Shown: piece by piece, positions 38,059 to 46,230 of the stretch
Position numbering within the stretch: position 1 is the stretch's first letter
How the letters are laid out: each line of letters begins with the position of its first letter
Source of the DNA: Candidatus Neomarinimicrobiota bacterium
GTDB lineage: Bacteria > Fidelibacterota > UBA2242 > B5-G15
Direction: 5' to 3'
Length of the DNA: 64,000 bases
NCBI GenBank assembly: GCA_017656425.1
Contig: JACDNV010000001.1
Coordinates: 1 to 64,000, forward strand
The notes under the pieces: generated by a model
Seen by the model: only the letters and a program-made list of their open reading frames with translations
Told to the model about the DNA's origin: nothing
Database searches by the model: none
Position numbers and translations under genes: made by a program

Positions 38059-38292
38059 ATGCCTATTAGGGAGTTTTTATGTATAAATTGTAATCATAAA
38101 TTTGAGGAACTTGTATTTAAATCTGATGATGTATCCTCAATAAAGTGTCCAAGGTGTAATAGCAAATCATTAAAAACTCTTATCTCAACTTTTTCATCAC
38201 CAAGGGGAACATCATTATCAAGTACAAATAGCAGTTCATCTTCAAGCTGCTCAGCCTGTTCTACACGCACCTGCTCCATGTGCGGGAGATAA
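38059..38292 (+). CDS. FmdB-type zinc-ribbon protein
   Basis: The 77-residue protein starts MPIREFLCINCNHKFEELV and has a second pair CPRCNSKSLK, the CxxC...CxxC ribbon of the FmdB/CxxC_CxxC_SSSS family. A serine-rich linker and a tail with more cysteines (CSACSTRTCSMCGR) follow. Members were first noted near formamidase and methylotrophy genes as putative regulators, but the role is not settled. The next gene begins 3 bases later with a TTG start, so the two are probably translated from one message. Confidence 0.85.
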   Translation: MPIREFLCINCNHKFEELVFKSDDVSSIKCPRCNSKSLKTLISTFSSPRGTSLSSTNSSSSSSCSACSTRTCSMCGR

Positions 38293-38295
38293 AAT

Positions 38296-39465
38296 TTGGA
38301 AGAAAAAAGCCACAACAAAAGCAATAAAATCGTAAAAATCTTTGCTGCTTCCTCATTCCTGAATGACATGGGTTCAGATATGATATACCCTATATGGCCT
38401 GCTTTTGTTACTCAATTTCTTGGTGCAAATCTTACAATCCTGGGATTTATTGATGGACTCGGTGAGGCACTTGTTTCTATTTCGAAATCACTTTCAGGGC
38501 TTCTTTCTGATAAAATTAGAAAAAGGAAAGTTTTTATATGGACAGGTTATCTGATGGGATTATTATCGAGAATTGGATATGCTTTATCGAAAAGCTGGAT
38601 TTGGTTAATTCCGTTTAAAGTACTTGATAGATCTGGAAAAATAAGAAGTGCTCCAAGGGATGCACTTGTAGCAGAAGTATCGGTTGATACAAACAGAGCA
38701 AAAAACTTCGGACTACTTCGTGCTATGGATCACTTAGGAGCTGTAGTCGGTATTCTTCTAAGTCTTTTACTATTTAAATATTTGGGGTATCGCAAATTAT
38801 TTCTAATCGCTGCCATTCCAACATTCATAGCCGTTTTACTGGTCATATTTGGTATTAAAGAAACAAAAAAAGATTTTATTAAAGTCAAAACAGATTTCAA
38901 GGTGAAATATCTTTCAAAAGATTATTTTTTATTCCTTATATCCTCTGCCATCTTTTCCCTTGGCGCTTTCAGCTATTCATTTCTATTAATTCTTTCCAGA
39001 GAAAAAGGATACGCGACTATCAATATGCCCATTTTCTATTTAATTTTTACAATAGCTGCCACTCTATTTGCTCTCCCATCCGGATCACTTTCAGACAAAG
39101 TGGGAAGGAAATTTGTAATTTTCATTGGATATATTGTATGGATACTGGTCTGTTTAGCTTCAATCTATTTTCCGAGAGGAATTGGTATAATAATCCTTTT
39201 TATTCTCTATGGCATGCACAAAGGAATATTAGAGCCTGTCCAGAAAGCATTTGTGTCTGAGTTAGCACCTGAAAAATACAAAGCCAGCGCCATTGGCTTA
39301 TATCAAATGATTATCGGACTATGTGCACTACCTGCATCAATGATAGCGGGCTTTTTATGGGATAAATTCGGGCTTATTTATCCGTTCTCACTATCAATTC
39401 TATTGACTATATTATCTGTAATAATTGTTATAACAATAAAAGAAAAAAGATTAAGCGCTGAATAA
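38296..39465 (+). CDS. Major facilitator superfamily permease
   Basis: The 389-residue protein shows about 12 hydrophobic helices and the MFS signature in the loop between helices 2 and 3 (GLLSDKIRKRK), repeated in the second half (GSLSDKVGRKF). Family members move small solutes or drugs with protons; the substrate is not clear. The start is TTG, with GGGAGA upstream overlapping the end of the zinc-ribbon gene. The last 15 bases overlap the end of the convergent aldo/keto reductase gene. Confidence 0.88.
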   Translation: MEEKSHNKSNKIVKIFAASSFLNDMGSDMIYPIWPAFVTQFLGANLTILGFIDGLGEALVSISKSLSGLLSDKIRKRKVFIWTGYLMGLLSRIGYALSKSWIWLIPFKVLDRSGKIRSAPRDALVAEVSVDTNRAKNFGLLRAMDHLGAVVGILLSLLLFKYLGYRKLFLIAAIPTFIAVLLVIFGIKETKKDFIKVKTDFKVKYLSKDYFLFLISSAIFSLGAFSYSFLLILSREKGYATINMPIFYLIFTIAATLFALPSGSLSDKVGRKFVIFIGYIVWILVCLASIYFPRGIGIIILFILYGMHKGILEPVQKAFVSELAPEKYKASAIGLYQMIIGLCALPASMIAGFLWDKFGLIYPFSLSILLTILSVIIVITIKEKRLSAE

Positions 39466-40395
39466 ATTATCTATTTTCTTCATTACTGAGTCATCCAACT
39501 CTATGCTATATGCTTTCAAATTTTCCTCAAGCTGAGATACCTTTGTCGCTCCAAGGATAATGCTTGTAACACCCTCTCTTTTCTTCAACCAGGCAAGAGC
39601 AAGTTGAGCTCTTGTACACCCAACCTTATCAGCTATCTTTTTAAATTTTTTTACTTTTTCTATAACTTCTTCTTTATAATGTCGCTGTCTAACCTCTTCG
39701 TATTTCTCAAGTCTTGATCCTTTCGGTATACCATCATCATATTTACCCGTCAACACACCTGAAAGAAGAGGGCTAAATACAATTGCCCCAATTTTATATT
39801 TATTTATCGCTGGCTTCACTTCCTTTTCAAAATGATCCTGTATGATCAAATTATAAATTGGTTGTTCTACGATAGGTTTATATAATCCGTATCTTTCACA
39901 TAGTAAAAAGGCTTCCTGTATTTGCTTAAATTCCCACATACTTGTACCCCAGTATAAAATCTTACCCTGATGAACCAAATCATCCATAGCCCTTAATACT
40001 TCTTCAATTGGTACTTCTGGATCATATCTATGACAATAATAAATATCTACATAATCTGTACCTATTCGTTTCAAACTTCTATCTATTGATTCAATTATGT
40101 GTTTCCTAGATAATCCTTTATCGTTAACGTCCTCACTCATAGGCCAGAATACCTTTGTAGCCAGGACAAGTGTATGCCTGGGGAAATCCTTCAAAACCTC
40201 ACCCATTAATTTCTCCGCTTGCCCAAAAGCGTATACATCAGCCATATCATAATAATTCACAGCATAATCATGTGCTTTATAAATAATATCACGTACAACC
40301 TTCTTATCTTTTACAAGATCACCAAAAGTAGTCCACCCACCAAGTCCAAAAATACTAACTTTTAATCCACTTTCACCAACATTTCTAAACTCCAT
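39451..40395 (-). CDS. Aldo/keto reductase (potassium-channel-beta-like)
   Basis: The 314-residue protein has the AKR barrel features: the opening MEFRNVGESGLKVSIFGLGG, the catalytic Asp and Tyr in YYDMADVYAFGQAE, Lys in LATKV, and His in YCHRYDP. The NADPH site is near the end (ITSIILGATKVSQLEENL). It resembles the Kv-beta/YghZ branch. The physiological aldehyde or ketone is unknown. A GGAGG site lies about 9 bases before the ATG. It is the last gene of the minus-strand run and overlaps the MFS gene tail by 15 bases. Confidence 0.92.
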   Translation of the reverse strand: MEFRNVGESGLKVSIFGLGGWTTFGDLVKDKKVVRDIIYKAHDYAVNYYDMADVYAFGQAEKLMGEVLKDFPRHTLVLATKVFWPMSEDVNDKGLSRKHIIESIDRSLKRIGTDYVDIYYCHRYDPEVPIEEVLRAMDDLVHQGKILYWGTSMWEFKQIQEAFLLCERYGLYKPIVEQPIYNLIIQDHFEKEVKPAINKYKIGAIVFSPLLSGVLTGKYDDGIPKGSRLEKYEEVRQRHYKEEVIEKVKKFKKIADKVGCTRAQLALAWLKKREGVTSIILGATKVSQLEENLKAYSIELDDSVMKKIDNLFSA

Positions 40396-40416
40396 TAAAA
40401 ATTACCTCCATTCGTT

Positions 40417-41274
40417 TTAATTGCCTCGAACGTCCTTACCCCAGTTTAACTTTGCCCTTATCGTCTTGAAGAATGTTTCTCCTGGTAGCCTTATTATATT
40501 CAAATGAAAATCTGCCTTATAAATTACAACTTCCATACCACGGCTCAATGGTGTTTTAATTTGTCCATCTGTTGATAAAAAAGGTGTACTTCCCAAATTT
40601 TCCACTTTAATAGTAATCTTCTGCCTATCGGTAATAACAAGCGGTCTTGCTGTAAGTGTGTGGGGACATATTGGATTTACCACTATTGCTTCAAGACAGG
40701 GATAAATAATAGGGCCACCAGCCGAGAGGTTATAAGCCGTGGAACCTGTTGGTGTAGAAATTATCAAACCATCAGCCCTATAAGTATTAAGAAATTCATC
40801 ATTTATATAAATCTTTATCTTTATCATACTTATACTGTCGCCTTTATCAACCACAAAATCATTGTATGCATATAAGCTTAAACTTTTACTATTTTCTTTT
40901 TTTACATCGGCCCTTAGAACACTACGCTTCTCAATCTTATATTGATTATTAAATATAAATTCAAGTTTTTCCCTGTAATTTCCCGGTGAAATTTCCGCTA
41001 AAAAACCAAGACCTCCAAGATGAACACCAACTATTGGTTTTTCACTTTCACCAATAATACGAGCTGTTTTTAAGAATGTCCCATCTCCACCAACACTTAT
41101 AATTATCTCTGCCTGCTTTATAATATCCTCATTTTCAAGAATTTCTATATCATCTTTAATTCCAAGTTCCTTAGAGACCAAAACCTTGTGATTTTTCTTA
41201 TTTAAAAATGATACTATATCATTTAAAAATGCTATATTTTCTATTTTTGGATTTACAAATAATCCTATAACCAT
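40417..41274 (-). CDS. nadK: NAD kinase
   Basis: The 285-residue protein phosphorylates NAD to NADP. It has the family motif GGDGTFL (about residues 62-68), the second motif (ADGLIISTPTGSTAYNLSAG) and NPICPHTLTARPLV. I chose the ATG at 41274 (MVIGLFVNPK) because GAGGA lies 8 bases upstream; an in-frame TTG at 41289 lies inside xseB. It follows xseB by 4 bases. Confidence 0.95.
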   Translation of the reverse strand: MVIGLFVNPKIENIAFLNDIVSFLNKKNHKVLVSKELGIKDDIEILENEDIIKQAEIIISVGGDGTFLKTARIIGESEKPIVGVHLGGLGFLAEISPGNYREKLEFIFNNQYKIEKRSVLRADVKKENSKSLSLYAYNDFVVDKGDSISMIKIKIYINDEFLNTYRADGLIISTPTGSTAYNLSAGGPIIYPCLEAIVVNPICPHTLTARPLVITDRQKITIKVENLGSTPFLSTDGQIKTPLSRGMEVVIYKADFHLNIIRLPGETFFKTIRAKLNWGKDVRGN

Positions 41275-41278
41275 GATA

Positions 41279-41506
41279 CTATTCCTCAAAATCTTTTAAC
41301 TCATATTCACCATTATCTTTTTTCATAAGAATTTGCACCCTTTTTTCAAGAGCTGATAAATGTTCCGAACACATATTTGACAATTTCATCCCTTCTTCAA
41401 AGAGTTCAATAGCGTCTTCAAGGGTCTTACCCCCAGTTTCAAGTTCAGAAACAATTTGTTCTAATCTTTTTATAGCTTCTTCTAAGTTAAATTTATCCTT
41501 TGACAT
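41279..41506 (-). CDS. xseB: Exodeoxyribonuclease VII small subunit
   Basis: The 75-residue protein has the family pattern NLEEAIKRLEQIVSELETGG and LEDAIELFEEGMKLS, an all-helical hairpin. Several XseB copies bind each XseA to make the nuclease that degrades single-stranded DNA to oligonucleotides. Length is normal and it follows xseA by 32 bases, as usual. Confidence 0.95.
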   Translation of the reverse strand: MSKDKFNLEEAIKRLEQIVSELETGGKTLEDAIELFEEGMKLSNMCSEHLSALEKRVQILMKKDNGEYELKDFEE

Positions 41507-41538
41507 CTATTCTCTCCATTTAAAAAACCTAAATACAT

Positions 41539-42729
41539 TCAATTTACAACCGCTCCAAAATTACCATCAGAAACCTCAATACTCAATGAGTCGTCTTTCT
41601 TTACATCGCCGCATCTTTTTACAATTTTATTCTCAGGCATTTTATATACAATTGAATAACCACGATTCAGAACTGATTTCGGGTTTAAGGCATTCAATTT
41701 CCCAATTATTTCCTTCAATTTAAATCCACAGGTGTCAATATGTTTTTTAATAGCATTATAAAGTCTTATTTCAAGCTCATCTAATCGCTGGACTTTATCC
41801 ATGATCATATTCTCAGGCTTAAATCTATAAAGACGAGATTTAAGATCTGACGACCTTTCCATATATCTGGACAACAGATTATTAAGGTCTCTTTCAATTC
41901 TTTTTAACAAATACTCAATTTTGTTGAAAATTTCTTTCCTGTCGGGGAAAACAATCTCGGCTGCAGCAGATGGCGTAGGAGCCCTCAAGTCTGCGGCAAA
42001 ATCAGACAAAGTAAAATCTATCTCATGCCCAACGGCACTGATAATTGGTATTTCTGATTCATTAATGGCTCTTACCACCTTCTCTTCATTAAATGCCCAT
42101 AAATCTTCCAGTGAACCACCACCCCTACTGATTATTATCAGATCAACGTTTTTTTCTTTATTGAAATATTTTATACCTTCTACTATAGTATCTGCCGCTT
42201 CCTCCCCCTGAACAAGAGCAGGAAAAATTATTATTCTTATAGCAGGATTTCTTCTCCTTGATATATTTAAAATATCACGTATCGCAGCGCCTGAGGAGCT
42301 TGTTATAACTCCTACTAATCGTGGCATAAAAGGTATGGATTTTTTTTTCGATTCGTCAAATAAACCTTCAGCTGCTAATTTCTCCTTTAACCTTAAAAAC
42401 TCTAGATAAAGATTGCCAATACCGGCTGGCTTTAAATCATATACTTTAATCTGGTACTGAGATTGAGGTGTATAAACAACAACTTCACCAAAAATAATTA
42501 CGCTCATCCCATTTTCTATATTAAATGGAATATTATAAGAAACATCTCTCCAAAGCACGCAATTTATTAAGCTTTCTTTGTCCTTGAGTGAAAAATAAAT
42601 ATGCCCCTTTCTACTCTGGGATAGGTTTGAAATCTCACCCTTAACCCACACTGGAGGTATATTTCCCTCAATTAAATCCTTTACAATAATTGATAACTCT
42701 GTAACAGTATATATATGCTGGTTATTCAT
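41539..42729 (-). CDS. xseA: Exodeoxyribonuclease VII large subunit
   Basis: The 396-residue subunit has the N-terminal OB fold (TVTELSIIVKDLIEGNIPPV, WVKGEISNLSQSRKGHIYFS), the catalytic core with GVITSSSGAAIRDI, IISRGGGSLEDLWAFNEE and SAVGHEIDFTLSDFAADLRA, and a coiled-coil segment for XseB binding. It is shorter than E. coli XseA (456), mainly in the coiled coil. No Shine-Dalgarno site is visible; instead an 11-bp hairpin ends 3 bases before the ATG. Confidence 0.95.
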   Translation of the reverse strand: MNNQHIYTVTELSIIVKDLIEGNIPPVWVKGEISNLSQSRKGHIYFSLKDKESLINCVLWRDVSYNIPFNIENGMSVIIFGEVVVYTPQSQYQIKVYDLKPAGIGNLYLEFLRLKEKLAAEGLFDESKKKSIPFMPRLVGVITSSSGAAIRDILNISRRRNPAIRIIIFPALVQGEEAADTIVEGIKYFNKEKNVDLIIISRGGGSLEDLWAFNEEKVVRAINESEIPIISAVGHEIDFTLSDFAADLRAPTPSAAAEIVFPDRKEIFNKIEYLLKRIERDLNNLLSRYMERSSDLKSRLYRFKPENMIMDKVQRLDELEIRLYNAIKKHIDTCGFKLKEIIGKLNALNPKSVLNRGYSIVYKMPENKIVKRCGDVKKDDSLSIEVSDGNFGAVVN

Positions 42730-42732
42730 AAA

Positions 42733-42760
42733 TTATGGTGGTTAAATCAAACCACCATAA
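42733..42760 (-). promoter_or_regulatory. Hairpin directly upstream of xseA
   Basis: An 11-bp perfect stem (42733-42743 with 42750-42760; core TATGGTGGTT/AACCACCATA) has a 6-base loop. It sits in the 36-base gap between the small basic-protein gene and xseA and ends 3 bases before the xseA ATG. Neither strand has a proper T-run after it, so it is not a plain terminator. A role in limiting xseA translation or in mRNA processing is inference. Confidence 0.55.
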
Positions 42761-42765
42761 AAATC

Positions 42766-42861
42766 TTACCTTTTCTTTTTCTTATGACGGTCTCTTCTCA
42801 GACGCTTCTTTCTTTTGTGAGTCCGAATTTTTCTTCTTTTCCTCTTTTTACCGCATGGCAT
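42766..42861 (-). CDS. 31-residue basic protein of the AURKAIP1/COX24 domain family
   Basis: This tiny gene encodes MPCGKKRKRRKIRTHKRKKR followed by LRRDRHKKKKR, over half Lys or Arg. It matches the short bacterial AURKAIP1/COX24-domain proteins, relatives of the mitochondrial small-subunit protein mS38, and is likely a ribosome-associated small-subunit component. GGAGG lies about 11 bases before the ATG. It starts 27 bases after HU and is followed by the hairpin and xseA. Its size makes it easy to miss in automatic annotation. Confidence 0.85.
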   Translation of the reverse strand: MPCGKKRKRRKIRTHKRKKRLRRDRHKKKKR

Positions 42862-42888
42862 TCCCGCTTATACCTCCGAAATCTCTTA

Positions 42889-43182
42889 TTACTTTAAATC
42901 ATTAGGAGTTAGTTTAATACTTTCCTTTAATAATTTCGATGGTTTAAAAATTGGTACTACTCGTTCAGGCAAAACAATCTCAATATCAGTCCCTGGTCTT
43001 CTTGCTTTTTTAGGCTTTCTAATGACCACATTAAAACTACCAAATCCTCTTAAATCAACTCTGTCACCCCTCTGCAAAGCATCCTTTACTACCTGAATAA
43101 AACCATTTATAACCGCTTCAGTATCAACCTTAGTTAATCCTGTCGCATTGGAAACGATATTAACAATGTCCGCCTTTGTCAC
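42889..43182 (-). CDS. HU/IHF-family DNA-binding protein
   Basis: The 97-residue protein has the HU fold: N-terminal helices (MTKADIVNIVSNATGLTKVD), GDRVDLRGFGSFNVVIRKPK, and the DNA-binding arm KARRPGTDIEIVLPERVVPIFKPSK. The family bends DNA and compacts the nucleoid. Its start overlaps the sppA stop by 4 bases, so it is translated with sppA. Confidence 0.95.
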   Translation of the reverse strand: MTKADIVNIVSNATGLTKVDTEAVINGFIQVVKDALQRGDRVDLRGFGSFNVVIRKPKKARRPGTDIEIVLPERVVPIFKPSKLLKESIKLTPNDLK

Positions 43183-44087
43183 TTTCTACCTCCTCCTAAT
43201 TTTAATGTATAACTCAAAGATGGATATATTCTTAACTTTGAATAAATATCCTCAATATCTGAAAAAAGCAGATCAAGAAGCGTAAGCTTTTTCTTCTTTA
43301 TATAAACCAACTTTGGCTCTCCTTCTATTCCTGATAACTGTGCAGTTATCTTAACAGCCGTTTCAAAATCCCCAACAGTGTCAACAAGCCCATAATCAAA
43401 GGCCTGTAAGCCAGTAAAAATACGCCCATCTGCCAATTTATTCAAGTAATTTTTATCAAGGCCTCTATTATCCGCAACAGCGTCAAAAAACTGCCTATAT
43501 AAGTCCATTACAACACTATGTAATATCTTTTTCTCTTCCTCAGTAAATTCATCATACGGAGAACCAATATCCTTCAATTCCCCACTTTTTACTATATTCA
43601 CTTCTACACCTATTTTTTCCATCAGCTTATAAAATACAGGAATATCAGCTATCACACCAATGCTACCTGTAATACCTGAAGGATTCGCTATTATTTTATC
43701 ACATGCAACGGAAATATAATATGCCCCAGAAGCACCCATTGGACCCAAGTATGAAACAACTGGTTTAGATTTTTTACTTATTTCAGAAACCTTATTATAT
43801 ATCTCCCAGCACGCTGCAGCACCTCCACCTGGTGAGTTAATCTTTAATATGATGCCTTTTATCCTTTCACTTTTTCTGAACTTTTCCAACTCATCAACAA
43901 TTCTATCAGATTTTAATATCATACCTCCGATCTCGACAACACCAATATTGCCCTTGTTACCTCTCCCTAATGCTGAAATGCTTGTATCCATTTCACCTGG
44001 CTTATTTAACGATATGATCAATCCTATTATGATAACAATTAGGAACGACAATATTATGATAGAAATAATTTTATCGGTCTTTGTCAC
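43179..44087 (-). CDS. sppA: Signal peptide peptidase SppA (short type)
   Basis: The 302-residue membrane serine protease has an N-terminal transmembrane helix (about 7-27) and the S49 domain. The nucleophile Ser is in GPMGASGAYYIS and the general-base Lys probably in KSGELKDIGSPYDEF. It has a single S49 domain, like Bacillus and archaeal SppA, not the double E. coli form. It degrades leftover signal peptides in the membrane. It starts 7 bases after mltD and overlaps HU. Confidence 0.93.
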   Translation of the reverse strand: MTKTDKIISIIILSFLIVIIIGLIISLNKPGEMDTSISALGRGNKGNIGVVEIGGMILKSDRIVDELEKFRKSERIKGIILKINSPGGGAAACWEIYNKVSEISKKSKPVVSYLGPMGASGAYYISVACDKIIANPSGITGSIGVIADIPVFYKLMEKIGVEVNIVKSGELKDIGSPYDEFTEEEKKILHSVVMDLYRQFFDAVADNRGLDKNYLNKLADGRIFTGLQAFDYGLVDTVGDFETAVKITAQLSGIEGEPKLVYIKKKKLTLLDLLFSDIEDIYSKLRIYPSLSYTLKLGGGRK

Positions 44088-44094
44088 TTATGTA

Positions 44095-45684
44095 TCAACT
44101 CCCATAGGACTTATAAATGTATAGTCTCTGACCTGGATATATGTATCTCGAACCATATAGATTATTCCACGATTTCAATTGATTAATTGTAACCTTATAT
44201 TTTCTAGCGATTAAGTATAAAGACTCACCTCTTTTCACTATATGCACGACTCTCCGTCTGCCAGCATAATCATAATTCCTCTTACCAACTGGAATTAGAA
44301 GTTTCTGCCCGATTCTTATCTGGTTTTCATTACGTATTTTATTGGCAGCTACTATAGCTGATACAGAAGTTCCATATCGTCTTGCTATATGCCAGAGAGT
44401 TTGTCCTCTACCAACTCTATGAACAACCCATTCTGTTCCGGTTTTTATAGATGGAATCTTCTTAATCTTCTCTGCAATAAGCTTACCCTTCCCTTTTGGA
44501 ACCCTAAGTACATATTCTTTTACATTAGGTGGCGTCATCCACCTTCTCAGTTCTGGATTATACTCTCTCAAGGTCTTTGCGGAAATACCTGTAACTCTTG
44601 CAATTGATTCCAGATCATAGCTTTTATCAAGAACCACCTCATCCCATTTAAAAGGTGGCATTGGATCATTTTCAAATCCATATTTTTCTGGATCCTTAGC
44701 AATAATAATAGCAGCCATCATGCTCGGTATATAGTTCCTCGTTTGTAACGGAATTGTCCTTAACTTCCAATAATCTCTTGTACCTTCCCTTCTAATAGCC
44801 CTTAGTACATTCATTTCTCCACAGTTATAAGCCGCAATAGCAAGAAACCAATCATTAAATTCCTCGTAAAGATCTCTCAAATATCGTGCTGCTGCATGTG
44901 TTGATTTAATAACATCACGCCTCTCATCTATCCACCAATTCCTTCTCAATCCATAACGAGCAGCCGTTCCTGCTACAAATTGCCATGGACCTACAGCGTG
45001 TGCATTCGAATATGCAAAGGGACTAAATCCACTTTCTACCATAGCAAGATAAAATAACTCAGGTGGAAGACCATATTCCCGTAAAATTGGCATTATTATG
45101 CCTCTATATCGACCTGCCCTATTTAACCACTTTTGAAAATTTTTCTTTTCTCTTGTTGAATAAAATTTTATTATCCTTTTTATTTTATTATTTAAAACTA
45201 CAGGCAAATGTCCTGGCTCATCTTCAAGTACAATTAAAGTATCATTCCCAACATCGACTGTATCTACAAACTCTCTTGATATCTCGTCTTTTACCATATT
45301 CACATCGACAAAACTTGTATCCCCGTTCATTGAGTTTATGATATCTTGAAAATCACTTGTAAACTTTTGATAGAACCTATCAAACTCGTTCTTTTGAACC
45401 TTTGTTAAGGTATCAAGCTCTCCAATTTCCGTTATGACAGATAATACTTTCTCAACATAAAAATTCATACCGAGTGAATCAGCATAGAACTGAGAAATCA
45501 ATGCATCCGCATAGTACGTCTTCGCCTCTGTTATCAATAGGTCAAATAGTTTTACTGAAATCTCCGCATTTTCAGATTCAGTATTTCCAGAAATATTATC
45601 ATTTACGTAAGAATCACTCTTTTTTAAACCATATAGCGATGCCGAAATTAAAATTATTATTAGCCATATTTTTTTCATAATCAC
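44095..45684 (-). CDS. mltD: Membrane-bound lytic transglycosylase MltD-like with LysM repeats
   Basis: The 529-residue protein has a signal peptide (MKKIWLIIILISASLYGL), a helical region, and a soluble-transglycosylase domain with the catalytic Glu in LAMVESGFSPFAYSNAHAVG and the motif AIAAYNCGEMNVLRA. Two C-terminal LysM domains follow (VHRVGRGQTLWHIARRYGTS and VHIVKRGESLYLIARKYKVT) that bind peptidoglycan. It cleaves glycan strands to 1,6-anhydro ends in the periplasm. A candidate sigma-70 promoter lies just upstream. Confidence 0.92.
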   Translation of the reverse strand: MIMKKIWLIIILISASLYGLKKSDSYVNDNISGNTESENAEISVKLFDLLITEAKTYYADALISQFYADSLGMNFYVEKVLSVITEIGELDTLTKVQKNEFDRFYQKFTSDFQDIINSMNGDTSFVDVNMVKDEISREFVDTVDVGNDTLIVLEDEPGHLPVVLNNKIKRIIKFYSTREKKNFQKWLNRAGRYRGIIMPILREYGLPPELFYLAMVESGFSPFAYSNAHAVGPWQFVAGTAARYGLRRNWWIDERRDVIKSTHAAARYLRDLYEEFNDWFLAIAAYNCGEMNVLRAIRREGTRDYWKLRTIPLQTRNYIPSMMAAIIIAKDPEKYGFENDPMPPFKWDEVVLDKSYDLESIARVTGISAKTLREYNPELRRWMTPPNVKEYVLRVPKGKGKLIAEKIKKIPSIKTGTEWVVHRVGRGQTLWHIARRYGTSVSAIVAANKIRNENQIRIGQKLLIPVGKRNYDYAGRRRVVHIVKRGESLYLIARKYKVTINQLKSWNNLYGSRYIYPGQRLYIYKSYGS

Positions 45685-45717
45685 CTCATTTACGAAAACA
45701 TTTAAATAATCATATTA

Positions 45718-45746
45718 AAATTATCCCGTAAATACTTAATTGTCAA
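45718..45746 (-). promoter_or_regulatory. Candidate sigma-70 promoter of the mltD-sppA-HU unit
   Basis: On the minus strand a perfect TTGACA (45746-45741) is followed by GATAAT (45725-45720, 15-base spacing) or TAATTT (45723-45718, 17-base spacing). It lies about 35-60 bases before the mltD ATG, in the only clear gap (66 bases) after rfaE2. The -35 match is exact; the -10 is ambiguous. Confidence 0.5.
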
Positions 45747-45750
45747 GATT

Positions 45751-46230
45751 TCATAAATATTTTTGTATTCTATCTAGTATTTTTGTGGTACTTTGACCTT
45801 TAACTAATGGAAGTATTACCACTTCACCACCATTTCCCTCAACAATATCTCTACCAATCACATCATCCGGTTTATAATCTCCGCCTTTAACTAAAACATC
45901 GGGCCTCAACCTATTTATTAAATTATATGGAGTATCCTCATCAAAAACTATTATATGATCCACATATCTAATTGCCGAAAGCACTTCTATTCTATCTTTT
46001 ATTTTATTTATTGGTCTCCCTTTTCCCTTCAATCTTCTTACAGAATCATCACTATTCAACCCCACAATTAATATATCGCCAATTTGCTTTGATTTCTTTA
46101 GTAGTTTTATATGTCCAACATGAATTATATCAAAACAGCCATTGGTAAATACTAATTTTTTACCTTCCCTTTTATACTTTTCACGTAAGTTCACCACATC
46201 ATCTTCGGATAGAAGAATTGAGCTATTCAT
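45751..46230 (-). CDS. rfaE2: D-glycero-beta-D-manno-heptose 1-phosphate adenylyltransferase
   Basis: The 159-residue protein is the nucleotidyltransferase half of HldE as a separate enzyme. It has the HxGH motif in FTNGCFDIIHVGHIKLL, then VGLNSDDSVRRLKGKGRPIN and VKGGDY. It makes ADP-heptose for the LPS core, so the cell is probably a diderm with heptose in its LPS. The ATG at 46230 overlaps the DUF2851 stop by 4 bases and has GGAGG 4 bases upstream. No heptose kinase gene (rfaE1) is in this window. Confidence 0.92.
   Translation of the reverse strand: MNSSILLSEDDVVNLREKYKREGKKLVFTNGCFDIIHVGHIKLLKKSKQIGDILIVGLNSDDSVRRLKGKGRPINKIKDRIEVLSAIRYVDHIIVFDEDTPYNLINRLRPDVLVKGGDYKPDDVIGRDIVEGNGGEVVILPLVKGQSTTKILDRIQKYL

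Noticed and set aside
42733-42760. Hairpin before xseA as an intrinsic terminator
   Set aside because: No T-run follows it on either strand, and xseA starts 3 bases after it; listed as a possible regulatory hairpin instead.
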